Source: an uncultured Oscillospiraceae bacterium
Lineage (GTDB): Bacteria > Bacillota > Clostridia > Oscillospirales > Acutalibacteraceae
NCBI GenBank assembly: GCA_948471205.1
Contig: CAOKRT010000004.1
Coordinates: forward strand, 62,001-126,000
Reading direction: 5' to 3'
Length of the DNA: 64,000 nucleotides
The notes under the pieces are model-generated. The model was not told the origin of the DNA and ran no database searches. It saw only the letters and a program-made list of their open reading frames with translations. The translations under genes and the position numbers were made by a program. Numbering within the stretch: the first letter of the stretch is position 1; the number at the start of each line of letters is the position of its first letter. Below are positions 36,156-46,600 of this stretch, one piece after another.

Positions 36156-36870
36156 ATTAATTGAAAATGAATATCAGCTAAACACGTTTTCTTTAACGGA
36201 TATTTATTCTGTGCGTATTTTTTCATTGCTGAAGGCTTACGGCTGTAAATATCCTTTTGCAAGGTTTTACAGGCAGAAGAATCATAACGGCAGGATTACC
36301 GCTGTTATGTCTGCTCTTGATAAAGATATAACTGTTTCCTTCTGTGAAGATGCAGACAGGGATGAAATATCGGAATTTATTTCAGTAATAGGATTTTCAT
36401 CCGTTCTGTGCGATGAAAATCTTAAAATGAATTTTCCGTATGAAAGCGGAATTGTAATGAAAACAGATAAAACTGTTGAATTTTCAATTCCTTACATAGA
36501 AATTGATGAATACCCGCCGCTTTTTGATTTATACAATTTTATAGACTATGGTGAAAACAATTTTGAAGCATGGTATGTTGATATAAATCATCGGATAAGA
36601 CACGGCTGTGCAAAGGCAGTTACGCTTAATGTAAATGATGAAATTATTTCCTCGGCAATTTTTTCTTCGATTTATAACGGCAGCGCTGTTTTAACCGGTG
36701 TTCAGACAAATCCTGAATTCAGAAAAATGGGTTACGGTTCTGCTTTGGTTTCCGAGATGTGCTGTAATTTCGGCGGCACAGTGTATCTTATGCGTGAAAA
36801 CGCAAGGAATGAAAGCTTTTATATTAAACTTGGTTTTGAAAACACAGGAAGATGGAGAATGTATAAATGA
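36148..36870 (+). CDS. GNAT family N-acetyltransferase
   Basis: 240 residues. The C-terminal ~110 residues form a GNAT fold: V-L-T-G-V-Q-T-N-P-E-F-R-K-M-G-Y-G-S-A-L-V holds the acetyl-CoA loop R-x-x-G-x-G/A, and F-Y-I-K-L-G-F-E closes it. The N-terminal ~130 residues are a weakly defined second, possibly GNAT-like, domain. The substrate is unknown. It overlaps the genes on both sides by a few bases. Confidence 0.78.
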   Translation: MIELIENEYQLNTFSLTDIYSVRIFSLLKAYGCKYPFARFYRQKNHNGRITAVMSALDKDITVSFCEDADRDEISEFISVIGFSSVLCDENLKMNFPYESGIVMKTDKTVEFSIPYIEIDEYPPLFDLYNFIDYGENNFEAWYVDINHRIRHGCAKAVTLNVNDEIISSAIFSSIYNGSAVLTGVQTNPEFRKMGYGSALVSEMCCNFGGTVYLMRENARNESFYIKLGFENTGRWRMYK

Positions 36871-38129
36871 ATCCCTTTTTTAAAATAGATGATAAAATTT
36901 CTGCGGCTTCTGAAAAAGCAATTGAAAAATGCAGACCGCAGTTTGAAAAAATAGAAAAAACAGCCGAATATAATCAATGCAAAGTGCAGGCGGCTTTTAT
37001 TGAATTCGGTATTTCAGAAAGTCATTTCGGTGCCAGCACGGGATATGGTTATGACGACAGGGGCAGAGATACGCTTGATAAGGTATGGGCGAAAATATTC
37101 GGCGCACAGGATGCGCTTGTGCGTCATAATTTTACCTGCGGCACGCACACTCTTGCCACAGCACTGTTCGGCGTGCTCAGACCCGGAGACAAAATGCTAT
37201 CCGTTACAGGCACACCTTATGATACCATTCATAATGTTATAGGCATTTCCGGCAGCGGAATGGGTTCTTTAAAGGAGTTCGGCGTTCAGTACGATGAAGT
37301 TCCGCTGAAAAACGAAAGGCTTGATTATGAAGCCATTGAACAGGCGGTAAACAGCAGTGTAACAATGGTTTATATTCAAAGAAGCAGGGGATATGAACTT
37401 CGCCCCAGTCTTTTAATAGAGGAAATTGAAAAGGTTGTTAAAATAGCAAAAAAGAAAAATCCCGATGTTATTGTAATGGTGGATAATTGCTACGGTGAAT
37501 TTGTTCAGACAAAAGAGCCTACCGATGTCGGAGCTGATTTAACAGCCGGCTCACTGATAAAAAATGCAGGCGGCGGCATTGCTACAACAGGCGGTTATAT
37601 TGCAGGGCGCAGGGATTTGGTTGAAAAATGTGCTTACCGTCTTACCACACCCGGACTCGGAAGAGAGGTGGGTGCAACGCTTGGCCTTAACAGAGAGCTT
37701 TATATGGGACTTTTTTATGCGCCGCATACTGTCGGTGAAGCACTTAAAAGCGCTGTATATATTTCAGCTTTGTTTTCCTCCTTCGGTTATGATACAACGC
37801 CTGCTTTTGATGCAGAAAGAGGGGATATTGTGCAGTCTTTGGGGCTTGAAAATCCCGAAAGCCTTGTTGCTTTCTGTCAGGGCATTCAGAGCGGAAGCCC
37901 GGTAGACAGTTATCTTTCTCCCGAACCGTGGGATATGCCGGGGTATGACAGCAAGGTGGTTATGGCGGCAGGTGCGTTTACACTTGGTTCTTCAATAGAA
38001 CTGTCTGCAGACGCTCCTATCAGAGAACCGTATTATGCATGGATTCAGGGCGGCTTAAATTTTCACAGCGCAAAGCTGTGCGCCATGCTTGCTGCACAGA
38101 AAATGCTGGAAAGAGGGTTGTTGAAATAA
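36867..38129 (+). CDS. PLP-dependent methionine gamma-lyase-like protein (YnbB / aluminium-resistance family)
   Basis: 420 residues, the usual family length. The N-terminus has S-H-F-G-A-S-T-G-Y-G-Y-D-D-x-G-R-D, the hallmark of the YnbB family. The PLP Lys is probably Lys232 in G-S-L-I-K-N-A-G-G-G, preceded by V-D-N-C-Y-G-E-F. The fold is that of cystathionine/methionine lyases; annotation as aluminium resistance is historical. In Bacillus the homolog is near glnA and hfq; here the context is different. The real substrate is not known. Confidence 0.88.
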   Translation: MNPFFKIDDKISAASEKAIEKCRPQFEKIEKTAEYNQCKVQAAFIEFGISESHFGASTGYGYDDRGRDTLDKVWAKIFGAQDALVRHNFTCGTHTLATALFGVLRPGDKMLSVTGTPYDTIHNVIGISGSGMGSLKEFGVQYDEVPLKNERLDYEAIEQAVNSSVTMVYIQRSRGYELRPSLLIEEIEKVVKIAKKKNPDVIVMVDNCYGEFVQTKEPTDVGADLTAGSLIKNAGGGIATTGGYIAGRRDLVEKCAYRLTTPGLGREVGATLGLNRELYMGLFYAPHTVGEALKSAVYISALFSSFGYDTTPAFDAERGDIVQSLGLENPESLVAFCQGIQSGSPVDSYLSPEPWDMPGYDSKVVMAAGAFTLGSSIELSADAPIREPYYAWIQGGLNFHSAKLCAMLAAQKMLERGLLK

Positions 38130-38845
38130 TGTATAATTACAGCGGAATCAAACCTGAAATTATAGAGCTTTTATCGCTGAACAGGTTTCATGATTCAAAA
38201 GCATTTTATGAAGAACATAAAGAGGAATTAAAGCAGGGCGCAACGGTTCCGATGCGGCAGATTGTGCTTGATTTGTCTGATATTATGAGCGAGCTTGATC
38301 CGCTTGCGGATTTGAATCCGGTTTATTCCGTTTCACGAATAAGAAGGGATACACGCCGTTCAAAAAGCAAATTAATGTATCGTGAAAACCTATGGCTTAT
38401 GTTAAGAAGAAATAAGGCGGCTTATCCGTGTGCACCGTTTTATTGGTTTGAATTTCTTCCTTCAGGCTATGCTTTCGGTTTGGGAATGTGGACTTTTAAA
38501 CCTGCACAGTTTGATGCTGTGCGAAATAAAATTCTTGAAGAGCCTGAAAGATGGCTTAATGCGGTTAAGGCAGCCGAAAAAGCCGGATTAACCTATAATA
38601 CACGCGATTATTATAAAAAAGACAAGGTGCCGGGTGCGCCGGAATCTTTAAAAAAATATCTTAATGCAAAAAATATGGAATTTGTTCGCTGGAATTCGGA
38701 TTTAAGAAATATTGCCAGCGAAAAATTAATAGATGAACTGAGGAAGATGATGGAAATTTCATCGCCGATGTATCAGTTTTTAATAGAAGCTTATGATAAA
38801 GCAGTTAGTGAGGGATTAATAAATGCAGAAGATTACAGAAGATAA
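38129..38845 (+). CDS. DUF2461 (TIGR02453) family protein
   Basis: 238 residues from the ATG at 38129, which overlaps the preceding stop as TAATG; 30 in-frame codons further upstream lie inside the PLP enzyme gene and are rejected. F-Y-E-E-H-K-E-E-L near the start, V-S-R-I-R-R-D-T-R-R-S-K-S and the Y-W-F-E-F and G-L-G-M-W segments are typical of this family. It is widespread and of unknown function. Confidence 0.85.
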   Translation: MYNYSGIKPEIIELLSLNRFHDSKAFYEEHKEELKQGATVPMRQIVLDLSDIMSELDPLADLNPVYSVSRIRRDTRRSKSKLMYRENLWLMLRRNKAAYPCAPFYWFEFLPSGYAFGLGMWTFKPAQFDAVRNKILEEPERWLNAVKAAEKAGLTYNTRDYYKKDKVPGAPESLKKYLNAKNMEFVRWNSDLRNIASEKLIDELRKMMEISSPMYQFLIEAYDKAVSEGLINAEDYRR

Positions 38846-40316
38846 ATTCATGAAATTAAAAAGCGGCACGGATATCAGAGGTGTTGCTGTTGAAACAGAA
38901 ACAGAACAGATAGAGCTTACGGACGAGGTTATTGAAAAAATATGCACAGCATTTGTTATATGGCTCAGAAACAAAGAAGGAAAAAATGATTTAAGAATTG
39001 CAGTAGGGCATGATTCAAGAATTTCTGCCGGCAGAATAAAAAATGCCGCTTTAAAGGCATTTTCGGCAGAAGGAGTAACGGTTTATGACTGCGGTCTTGC
39101 ATCCACCCCTTCGATGTTTATGACAATTGTGCTTGATATAAAGGTTGATGCTTCTTTGGAGATTACGGCTTCGCATCATCCGTATCAGCGAAACGGACTT
39201 AAATTTTTTACACGTGACGGCGGACTTGAAGGAAAAGATATTACAGATATTTTGCGTATTGCTTATTCCGCACAGCTTGGAAATAAATCCGGAAATATTA
39301 TTGCGTATGATTTTATGTCCGTATATTGTGCGCATTTAAGAAACAAAATCATTTCCGAGACCGGCTTGGGCGAAAAACCGCTTGCATCGCTTAAAATTTC
39401 TGTTGATGCCGGAAACGGCGTCGGCGGTTTTTATGCAGAGAATGTTTTAAAGCCTCTTGGTGCGGATATCAGTTCAAGCCAGTTTTTAGAGCCGGACGGT
39501 ATGTTTCCCAATCATATTCCCAATCCCGAAAATCAGGAAGCCATAAAATCTGCATGCGATATGGTTAAGAATTCCGATTCGGATTTCGGTCTTATATTTG
39601 ATACGGACGTAGACAGAATGGGATGTGTGGGTGCCAACGGAGAAGAAATAAACAGAAATCGCCTTGTTGCGCTTGCTTCCGTTATTGCTCTTGAAAACAG
39701 CAGCGGTGCAACTGTTGTTACAGACAGCCTTACATCAGACGGGTTAAGAAAATTTATAGAGAAAAATTTAGGCGGCAAACAGCTTCGTTTTAAACGCGGA
39801 TATAAAAATGTAATTGATAAGTCCATAGAATTAAACGAAAAGGGCATTCTTTCCACACTGGCAATTGAAACAAGCGGACATGCTGCGCTGAAAGAAAATT
39901 ATTTTCTTGATGACGGTGCTTTTCTTGCGACTAAAATCGTTATTCTTCTGGCTAAACTGAAAAAACAGGGCAAATCTGTTGAAGATTTGATTCAAAGCCT
40001 TGAAGAGCCTGCGGAAAGCATGGAAATCAGAATCCCGATTCTTCTTGACGATTTCACAGCTTACGGTGAAAAAGTTATTGCGGAATTAACGGCATATGCC
40101 GAAAAAAGAAACGGATGGGAAGTTGAAAAAGAAAACTATGAGGGTGTCAGAATCAATGTTGCAGGCGGATGGTTTCTGCTTCGTCTTTCAGTGCACGATC
40201 CCATTCTTCCGCTTAATCTTGAAAATGATGAAAAAGGAATTTGCAAAAGTATTGCGGACGAATTAAAGGTATTTCTTTCTTCCTTTGATAAACTGGATTT
40301 AAAAAATTTTGATTAA
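38823..40316 (+). CDS. Phosphohexomutase (phosphomannomutase/phosphoglucomutase family)
   Basis: 497 residues. The start at 38823 lies inside the end of the DUF2461 gene and has GAGGGA upstream. The phosphoserine is Ser117 in T-A-S-H-H-P; most family members have T-A-S-H-N-P. The Mg loop is D-T-D-V-D-R (Asp260, Asp262, Asp264), and E-T-S-G-H is the sugar-binding loop. It interconverts 1- and 6-phosphates of glucose or mannose, supplying cell-surface sugar nucleotides. Which sugar is preferred is not evident. Confidence 0.88.
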   Translation: MQKITEDKFMKLKSGTDIRGVAVETETEQIELTDEVIEKICTAFVIWLRNKEGKNDLRIAVGHDSRISAGRIKNAALKAFSAEGVTVYDCGLASTPSMFMTIVLDIKVDASLEITASHHPYQRNGLKFFTRDGGLEGKDITDILRIAYSAQLGNKSGNIIAYDFMSVYCAHLRNKIISETGLGEKPLASLKISVDAGNGVGGFYAENVLKPLGADISSSQFLEPDGMFPNHIPNPENQEAIKSACDMVKNSDSDFGLIFDTDVDRMGCVGANGEEINRNRLVALASVIALENSSGATVVTDSLTSDGLRKFIEKNLGGKQLRFKRGYKNVIDKSIELNEKGILSTLAIETSGHAALKENYFLDDGAFLATKIVILLAKLKKQGKSVEDLIQSLEEPAESMEIRIPILLDDFTAYGEKVIAELTAYAEKRNGWEVEKENYEGVRINVAGGWFLLRLSVHDPILPLNLENDEKGICKSIADELKVFLSSFDKLDLKNFD

Positions 40317-40324
40317 GGTGTAAT

Positions 40325-43300
40325 ATGCTTCATTTTGTTTTCGGCCGTTCCGGTTATGGAAAAACTGAATATTGTTTTAATCAGATTGAAAGCCTTGTAA
40401 AAAACGGTGAAGAAAACATTTTGCTGATTACGCCCGAACAGTATAATTTTACTGCCGAGCGCAGACTGCTTTCCGCTTTAAAGGAAAGCGGAATAAACAA
40501 GGTTGAAAATTCATCGTTTTCACGGCTTAACAATGAAGTTTCAAGGCGTTTCGGCGGTGAAAGGCTTCCGGTCATATCCAAGGGAAGCAAGGCTGTTTTG
40601 ATGAAAAAAGCTGTTGATTCTGTAAAAGAAAACCTTTCTCTGTTTAATAAAAAGGCGCATTCATCATCGTTTATCATATCTATGGTTAAAATTTATGATG
40701 AAATGAAATCCTGTGATATTTCAGCGGAAGAACTGCTTTGCGCTTCGGAAAAAATTGAGCGTGAAGTGCTTTCAAGAAAGCTATTTGATATGAGCAGAAT
40801 TATCAATGCATATGAAAATCTGATTGACGGTGTTTATTATGATTCTGCAAACGAACTTTCAAGGCTTTATGAAAAACTTTTAAATCTGGGTTATTTTAAG
40901 AACAGGTTTGTTTTTATAGACGGCTTTAACGGCTTTGTTGCCGATGAGTATAAAATTATAGAATTGATTATTAAAGAAGCAAAAGATGTAACGGTTACGC
41001 TGGCGACGGATTCATACGGCTGCCACAATGAATACAATCTTTTTTCTTATGTAAATAAAAATGCCGAATCTTTACACAAAATAGCATCGCAAAACGGTAT
41101 TTCTTCCGAAATAATTCATTTAAATAAAAATTACAGGGCAGAAAATGCCGGGCTTGCATTTTGTGAAAAAAATATTTTTTCCGATTCAGACAGTAATTTT
41201 TGCGGCGGTAATGAAAACATTCAGCTTTATGCAGCAAAAAGCATTTCCGATGAATGCGAATATATTTCCATGCAGATAAAAAAGGAACTCAGAAACGGCA
41301 GAAGGGCAAGAGACATCGCTGTTGTGTGCAGAGATGCCGAATTATACAGAAATGAAATTGTTTATGCGTTTCGCAAATATAATGTTCCTTATTATGATGA
41401 TGAACGCCAGCCTGTCAATACCCAGCCGCTTATGGTTTTTGTGCAGTATCTTTTAAGAACAGTGCTGTATTCCTTCAGGTCGGACGATATTTTAAGTCTT
41501 GCAAAAACCGGGCTTACAGATTTGGAATCTGAAAAAATAAGCAAGCTTGAAAATTATATTTATTTGTGGAGCATAAGCGGTATAAAAAAGTGGAGCAGCC
41601 GTTTTGAAGCTTCTCCGAAGGACTTTGCGGCACAGATAACAGAAAGCGACAGAAAAAAACTTGATGAATTAAATGCGTCAAGAGAATATCTTTTCAGCAG
41701 GCTTTATCATTTTAAAAATGCCGTTAAATCCTGTACGGCAAAGGAAATCAGTGCTGCAGTATATAATCTGCTAATTTCCTTTCATGTAAATAAACATTTG
41801 AAAGAAACAGCAGAAAAGCTTTCCGAATACGGAAAAAGCATTCTTGCCGAAGAACAGGGCAGAATTTGGGATATTCTTATGAATATTTTAAATCAGTTGG
41901 CAGTTGTTCTGGGTGATGAGGAAATTTCAATTAAGGATTATCTTTCGCTTTTTAATATTATGGTTTTAACGGAAGATCTTGGCGTTCTGCCCCAGGGGCT
42001 TGATAATGTTCAGTTCGGGCAGGCAGACAGAATGCGTGCCGATAACCCGAAATCGGTTTATATTCTGGGTGCAAATGAAGGAGAATTTCCAAAGGCGGTA
42101 ACAAGCGGTGGACTTCTGTCTGAAAGCGACAGGCTTGTTCTGAGCAGCAATGCGCTTGAACTTTATTCCTTCGGTGAAACACTGAATCTTCAGGAACGGT
42201 ATTTTGCTTATATGGCGGTCAGTATGCCAAGTGAAAAGCTTTGTGTTACTTACTTCGGAAACTGCAAAAATCCAACACCTTCTGTTATTGTAACTTCTTT
42301 GAAAAAAATGTTTCCCGATATTTGTGAAATCGGATTTTCGGATATACCGGATATTGAATTGGTTGAAAGCAGGGAAGCGGCTTTTGAATTGATGGCAGAA
42401 AGATTTAATGATAATACGGAATTTTCGGAAAGTCTTAAAGCGTATTTTAAAAATGACAGCAGGTTCGGTTCTGTAAAACTTCTGTCTGATGCAGACAGTA
42501 TTATTATCCGAAACAGCAATACGGCAGAAAAACTGTTTGGACGCAATATGTATCTTTCAGCCTCCAGGCTTGAGGATTTTTTTAATTGCCGTTTCAGATA
42601 CTTCTGCAAATTCGGACTTATGGCACATCCGCGAAAAAAAGCGCATATGAATGCTATGACAACAGGTACTGTCATTCATTTTGTGCTTGAAAAGCTGATT
42701 TCGGAAATCGGTTCGGATAAGCTGGGCACGATGAGCAGTGCGCAGATAAAACTTACGGTAGATAAATATCTGCGCCTTTATCTTAAAGAACAAATGGGCG
42801 CAAGCGATGCATTTACGGCGCGGTTTACATATCAGTTTCTTCGCCTGTCCAAAATGCTTTACAGTGTTGCGGGCAGACTTGCATCTGAATTCGCCCAAAG
42901 CAGTTTTAAGGCAAAGGCATTTGAACTGAATATTGATAACGACGGCGCTGTTAAACCAAAGGTTATCAGCCTTGAAAGCGGCGGTACGGTTCAGATAAGA
43001 GGCGAGATAGACAGAGTGGATATTCTTGAAGAAAACGGAAAGCGCTATGTACGGGTTGTAGATTATAAATCAGGCAATAAAAAATTCAGCCTTTCCGATG
43101 TGCTTTACGGGCTTAATCTGCAAATGTTTGTTTATCTTTTTACACTGTGCAATGATAAAAGCAGTGAATTCAGCGGCATTCCGGCCGGCGTGCTTTATAT
43201 GCATGCTGCAAGGTCTGTATGGGGTGCGGACAGAAATATAGACGAAAAATCTGTTTTCAGTGAAGAAAACAGGGAATTCAGAATGAAAGGAATTGTTCTT

Positions 43301-43639
43301 TACGATGAAGAGCATAATATTCTGAAATCCATGGAAAAAGATTTAAAAGGAAATTATATTCCTGTAAAATATACAAATAAAAATGGGATTTCGGGATGTT
43401 TTGCTTCCTTGCAGGAGCTTGGAGCCATCAGTCGAAATGTTGAAAAGCTGGTTGCCGATATGGGAAATCTTCTTCAGAACGGCCGAATAGAGCAAAATCC
43501 CATCAATGGAAAAAATCATGATAAAACGTGTGAATTTTGTGATTATTCATCTGTTTGTGCAAACAGAAGAATTATTGAAAATCGGGTAATGGAGGAACTT
43601 TCAGACAGCGCAGTGCTGGAAAAGTTAAAGGAGGAATAG
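40325..43639 (+). CDS. addB: ATP-dependent helicase/deoxyribonuclease subunit B
   Basis: 1,104 residues. The N-terminal helicase-like domain starts F-V-F-G-R-S-G-Y-G-K-T with Lys13. The C-terminal RecB-family nuclease domain has G-E-I-D-R-V-D and V-V-D-Y-K-S-G. The iron-sulfur cysteines are in C-R-F-R-Y-F-C-K-F-G and C-E-F-C-D-Y-S-S-V-C, the usual AddB layout. With AddA it resects double-strand ends for recombination. It is followed by addA after two bases. Confidence 0.95.
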   Translation: MLHFVFGRSGYGKTEYCFNQIESLVKNGEENILLITPEQYNFTAERRLLSALKESGINKVENSSFSRLNNEVSRRFGGERLPVISKGSKAVLMKKAVDSVKENLSLFNKKAHSSSFIISMVKIYDEMKSCDISAEELLCASEKIEREVLSRKLFDMSRIINAYENLIDGVYYDSANELSRLYEKLLNLGYFKNRFVFIDGFNGFVADEYKIIELIIKEAKDVTVTLATDSYGCHNEYNLFSYVNKNAESLHKIASQNGISSEIIHLNKNYRAENAGLAFCEKNIFSDSDSNFCGGNENIQLYAAKSISDECEYISMQIKKELRNGRRARDIAVVCRDAELYRNEIVYAFRKYNVPYYDDERQPVNTQPLMVFVQYLLRTVLYSFRSDDILSLAKTGLTDLESEKISKLENYIYLWSISGIKKWSSRFEASPKDFAAQITESDRKKLDELNASREYLFSRLYHFKNAVKSCTAKEISAAVYNLLISFHVNKHLKETAEKLSEYGKSILAEEQGRIWDILMNILNQLAVVLGDEEISIKDYLSLFNIMVLTEDLGVLPQGLDNVQFGQADRMRADNPKSVYILGANEGEFPKAVTSGGLLSESDRLVLSSNALELYSFGETLNLQERYFAYMAVSMPSEKLCVTYFGNCKNPTPSVIVTSLKKMFPDICEIGFSDIPDIELVESREAAFELMAERFNDNTEFSESLKAYFKNDSRFGSVKLLSDADSIIIRNSNTAEKLFGRNMYLSASRLEDFFNCRFRYFCKFGLMAHPRKKAHMNAMTTGTVIHFVLEKLISEIGSDKLGTMSSAQIKLTVDKYLRLYLKEQMGASDAFTARFTYQFLRLSKMLYSVAGRLASEFAQSSFKAKAFELNIDNDGAVKPKVISLESGGTVQIRGEIDRVDILEENGKRYVRVVDYKSGNKKFSLSDVLYGLNLQMFVYLFTLCNDKSSEFSGIPAGVLYMHAARSVWGADRNIDEKSVFSEENREFRMKGIVLYDEEHNILKSMEKDLKGNYIPVKYTNKNGISGCFASLQELGAISRNVEKLVADMGNLLQNGRIEQNPINGKNHDKTCEFCDYSSVCANRRIIENRVMEELSDSAVLEKLKEE

Positions 43640-43641
43640 TT

Positions 43642-46600
43642 TTGCCGCAGTGGACCGCTCAACAGAATAATGCAATTCATGCAAGAAACGGCAATATTCT
43701 TGTTTCGGCTGCCGCTGGTTCGGGAAAAACGGCTGTTCTTGTTGAAAGAGTTAAAAATTTAATTACAGATAAAACCAATCCGGTTAATATAGATAATCTT
43801 CTTATAGTCACTTTTACAAATGCGGCTGCTGCGGAAATGAAATCCAGAATTGCATCCGAATTACAGAATATTATACGGAAAAATCCGGGGGATATAAATG
43901 CGCAAAGGCAAATGTCCCTTCTTTCATGTGCAAAGATATGCACGGTGGACGCTTTGTGCCTTAATCTTGTTAAGGATAATTTTTTTCATCTTGGCATAAG
44001 CCAGGATTTTGCAGTGCTGGATCAGGCTGAACTTAATATTCTTTCGGACACGGCAATAGATACCGTGCTGGAAAATTATTATCAGGAAAACGACAGCGAT
44101 TTCCTGAAACTTGCAGAACTGCTTTCACAGCCGAAAGACGATTCGGCTTTTGTTTCAAATATAAAAAAAATACACAATTATATTTATGCGCAGCCGTTTC
44201 CGTTTCAGTGGCTTGGCGATATGGCGGAATTGTATAATCCTCAGATACCGCTTAAAGAAAGTAAATGGTATTCTTGTCTTACGGAAGAAATACGCACTTC
44301 GCTGGAATACGGAAAAGAACTTGTGCTGCATTGCAGAGATATGCTGGATCCTGAGGACTTGCTTTTTGAAGGCTATTCAAAAAATATTGCCGATGATCTT
44401 AATATATATAATTATCTTTTGTCAGGTCTTGAAAAGGGATGGAATGAAATTGTTGCATCCTTTAAGAATGTTTCCTTTTCAAGGCTTGCCGCCAAAAGAA
44501 ATTATGAATCGCCCATAAAGGCGGAACTTACTGCCAAACGCGATATTTACAAAAGTATTGTTAAAGACGATTTAACCGCTCTTTTCTGTGCGCTTGAAGA
44601 AGATTACACAGAGGATATGAAAACGCTTTATCCTGTTTTCAAAAAGCTTTGTGAGGTTGTTGAAGCAGTTGACAGGGAACTGCTGAACCTGAAGGCGGAA
44701 AGAAACGGATATTCTTTTGCAGATATAGAGCATTTTGCCATTCAGCTTCTTACGGTATATGGCGAAAACGGAAACGTGTGTAAATCTGAATTTGCCGCTG
44801 ATTTGCAAAATAATTATTATGAAATACTTATTGACGAATATCAGGATACAAATGAAGCACAGGATTTGATTTATTCCATGCTTTCAAACGGTCAAAACTG
44901 CTTTATGGTAGGGGATGTTAAGCAAAGTATTTACCGCTTTCGTCTTGCAATGCCGCAGATATTTATTGCAAAACGAAATAAATATAATTATTACAGCAAG
45001 GATTCGTATAACCGAAATTCAAAAATAATTTTAGATAAGAATTTCCGTTCAAGGAAAGATATTTGTGAATATGTAAATTATCTTTTTTCTGCTTTTATGA
45101 GCGAAAAGCTGGGAGAAATTGATTATAACAGCGATGAATTTCTGAATTACGGCGCCGATTATGCAGAAACGAACACACCGTCTGCACAGATAAAAATTCT
45201 GCAGAATACAAAGGGCGGTGATTTTGATGAAAATGAAGCCGTTTATATAGCAAAAACAATTTTGAACAAAGTGAAAAGCGGGGAACTGATTAAGGACGGT
45301 GCTGTTTACCGTCCTGTAAGATACGGTGATTTTGCAATTCTGCTCCGTTCCGTTAAAAATCATATTAGTAAATATAACGAGGTTTTAACCTCATTCGGAA
45401 TTCCTGTTATAGCCGATAATGCATCAAACCTGTTTGAAAGCAATGAAATAAAAATGCTTCTTTCTGTTTTGAATGTAATTGATAATCCTATGCAGGATAT
45501 ACCGTTGCTGGCTGTAATGATGTCGCCGCTATACTGTTTTTCGGCAGATGAAATGGCTGAAATAAAAACAGAAAATGAAAATAGGAAGGTAAATCTTTAT
45601 ACAAGCATTGTAAATTCAAAATCAGAAAAGGTTAAACGTTTTCTTGAAGAAATTGATATGCTTGGAAAAATTGCTGTCACTATGTCGGTTTCTTCCTTTA
45701 TTCGCTTTATTTGTGAATTTAAAAGTATATTTGCATTTGCAAATGCGCTTGGAAACGGGGAGCAAAGATGCAGAAATATTGAAAAATTTATTGGTTTTGC
45801 GGCTTCGTTTGATGCTTCTGACAGTGTGGGGCTTACTTCGTTTATGCGCATGGTGGATAAGGTTTCTCAGAGCGAAAAAGGAATTGAAAGTGCATCTCTT
45901 AATCCGGCTGCGGAAAATGCCGTTGCCGTTATGAGCGTGCATCATTCAAAGGGACTTGAATTTCCTGTTGTCATTCTTGCAGGTGCTTCCAGAAGATATA
46001 ATATGCTTGATTTGACAGAAGGGCTTCTTGTTCATTCCTCTCTTGGAATCGGAATGAAAATGCATAATGAAGAAATGTTGTATAACTATAATACAATTCC
46101 ATATGCTGTAATAAAAAATCTGAATAAAGCCTCTCTTATGAGCGAAAATCTGCGTGTGCTTTATGTTGCGCTCACAAGAGCCAAAGAGCAGTTTATTACT
46201 TTTGTAACGGTAGACAGCCTTGAATCTAAAATTAAAAAGCTCAGTGCAAAGCTGTCTGACGGATATATCCATCCGTATCAGTGCAGAAATATAACCTGTG
46301 ACGGAGACTTGATATTGCTTGGCGCACTGATGCACCAAAACGGCGGCGAGCTCAGAAAGCTGTCCGATACAGAAGTAAAAACAAAAGCAGCAGATTTTCC
46401 GCTTGATTTGGAGATCATTTCTTCTGTTGATGAAACAAAAGAAATGGCTGAAGCAGAACAGGCTGCAGCAAACGGTGAAATTATATCTGAAATTGATAAA
46501 AGAATATCCTATAATTATGATAACCGGAATTTATCTGCTGCGGCAGCCAAAAGAACGGCGTCCAGCCTTGATGACAGCGTGAAAGGGTTTGATTATTTTG

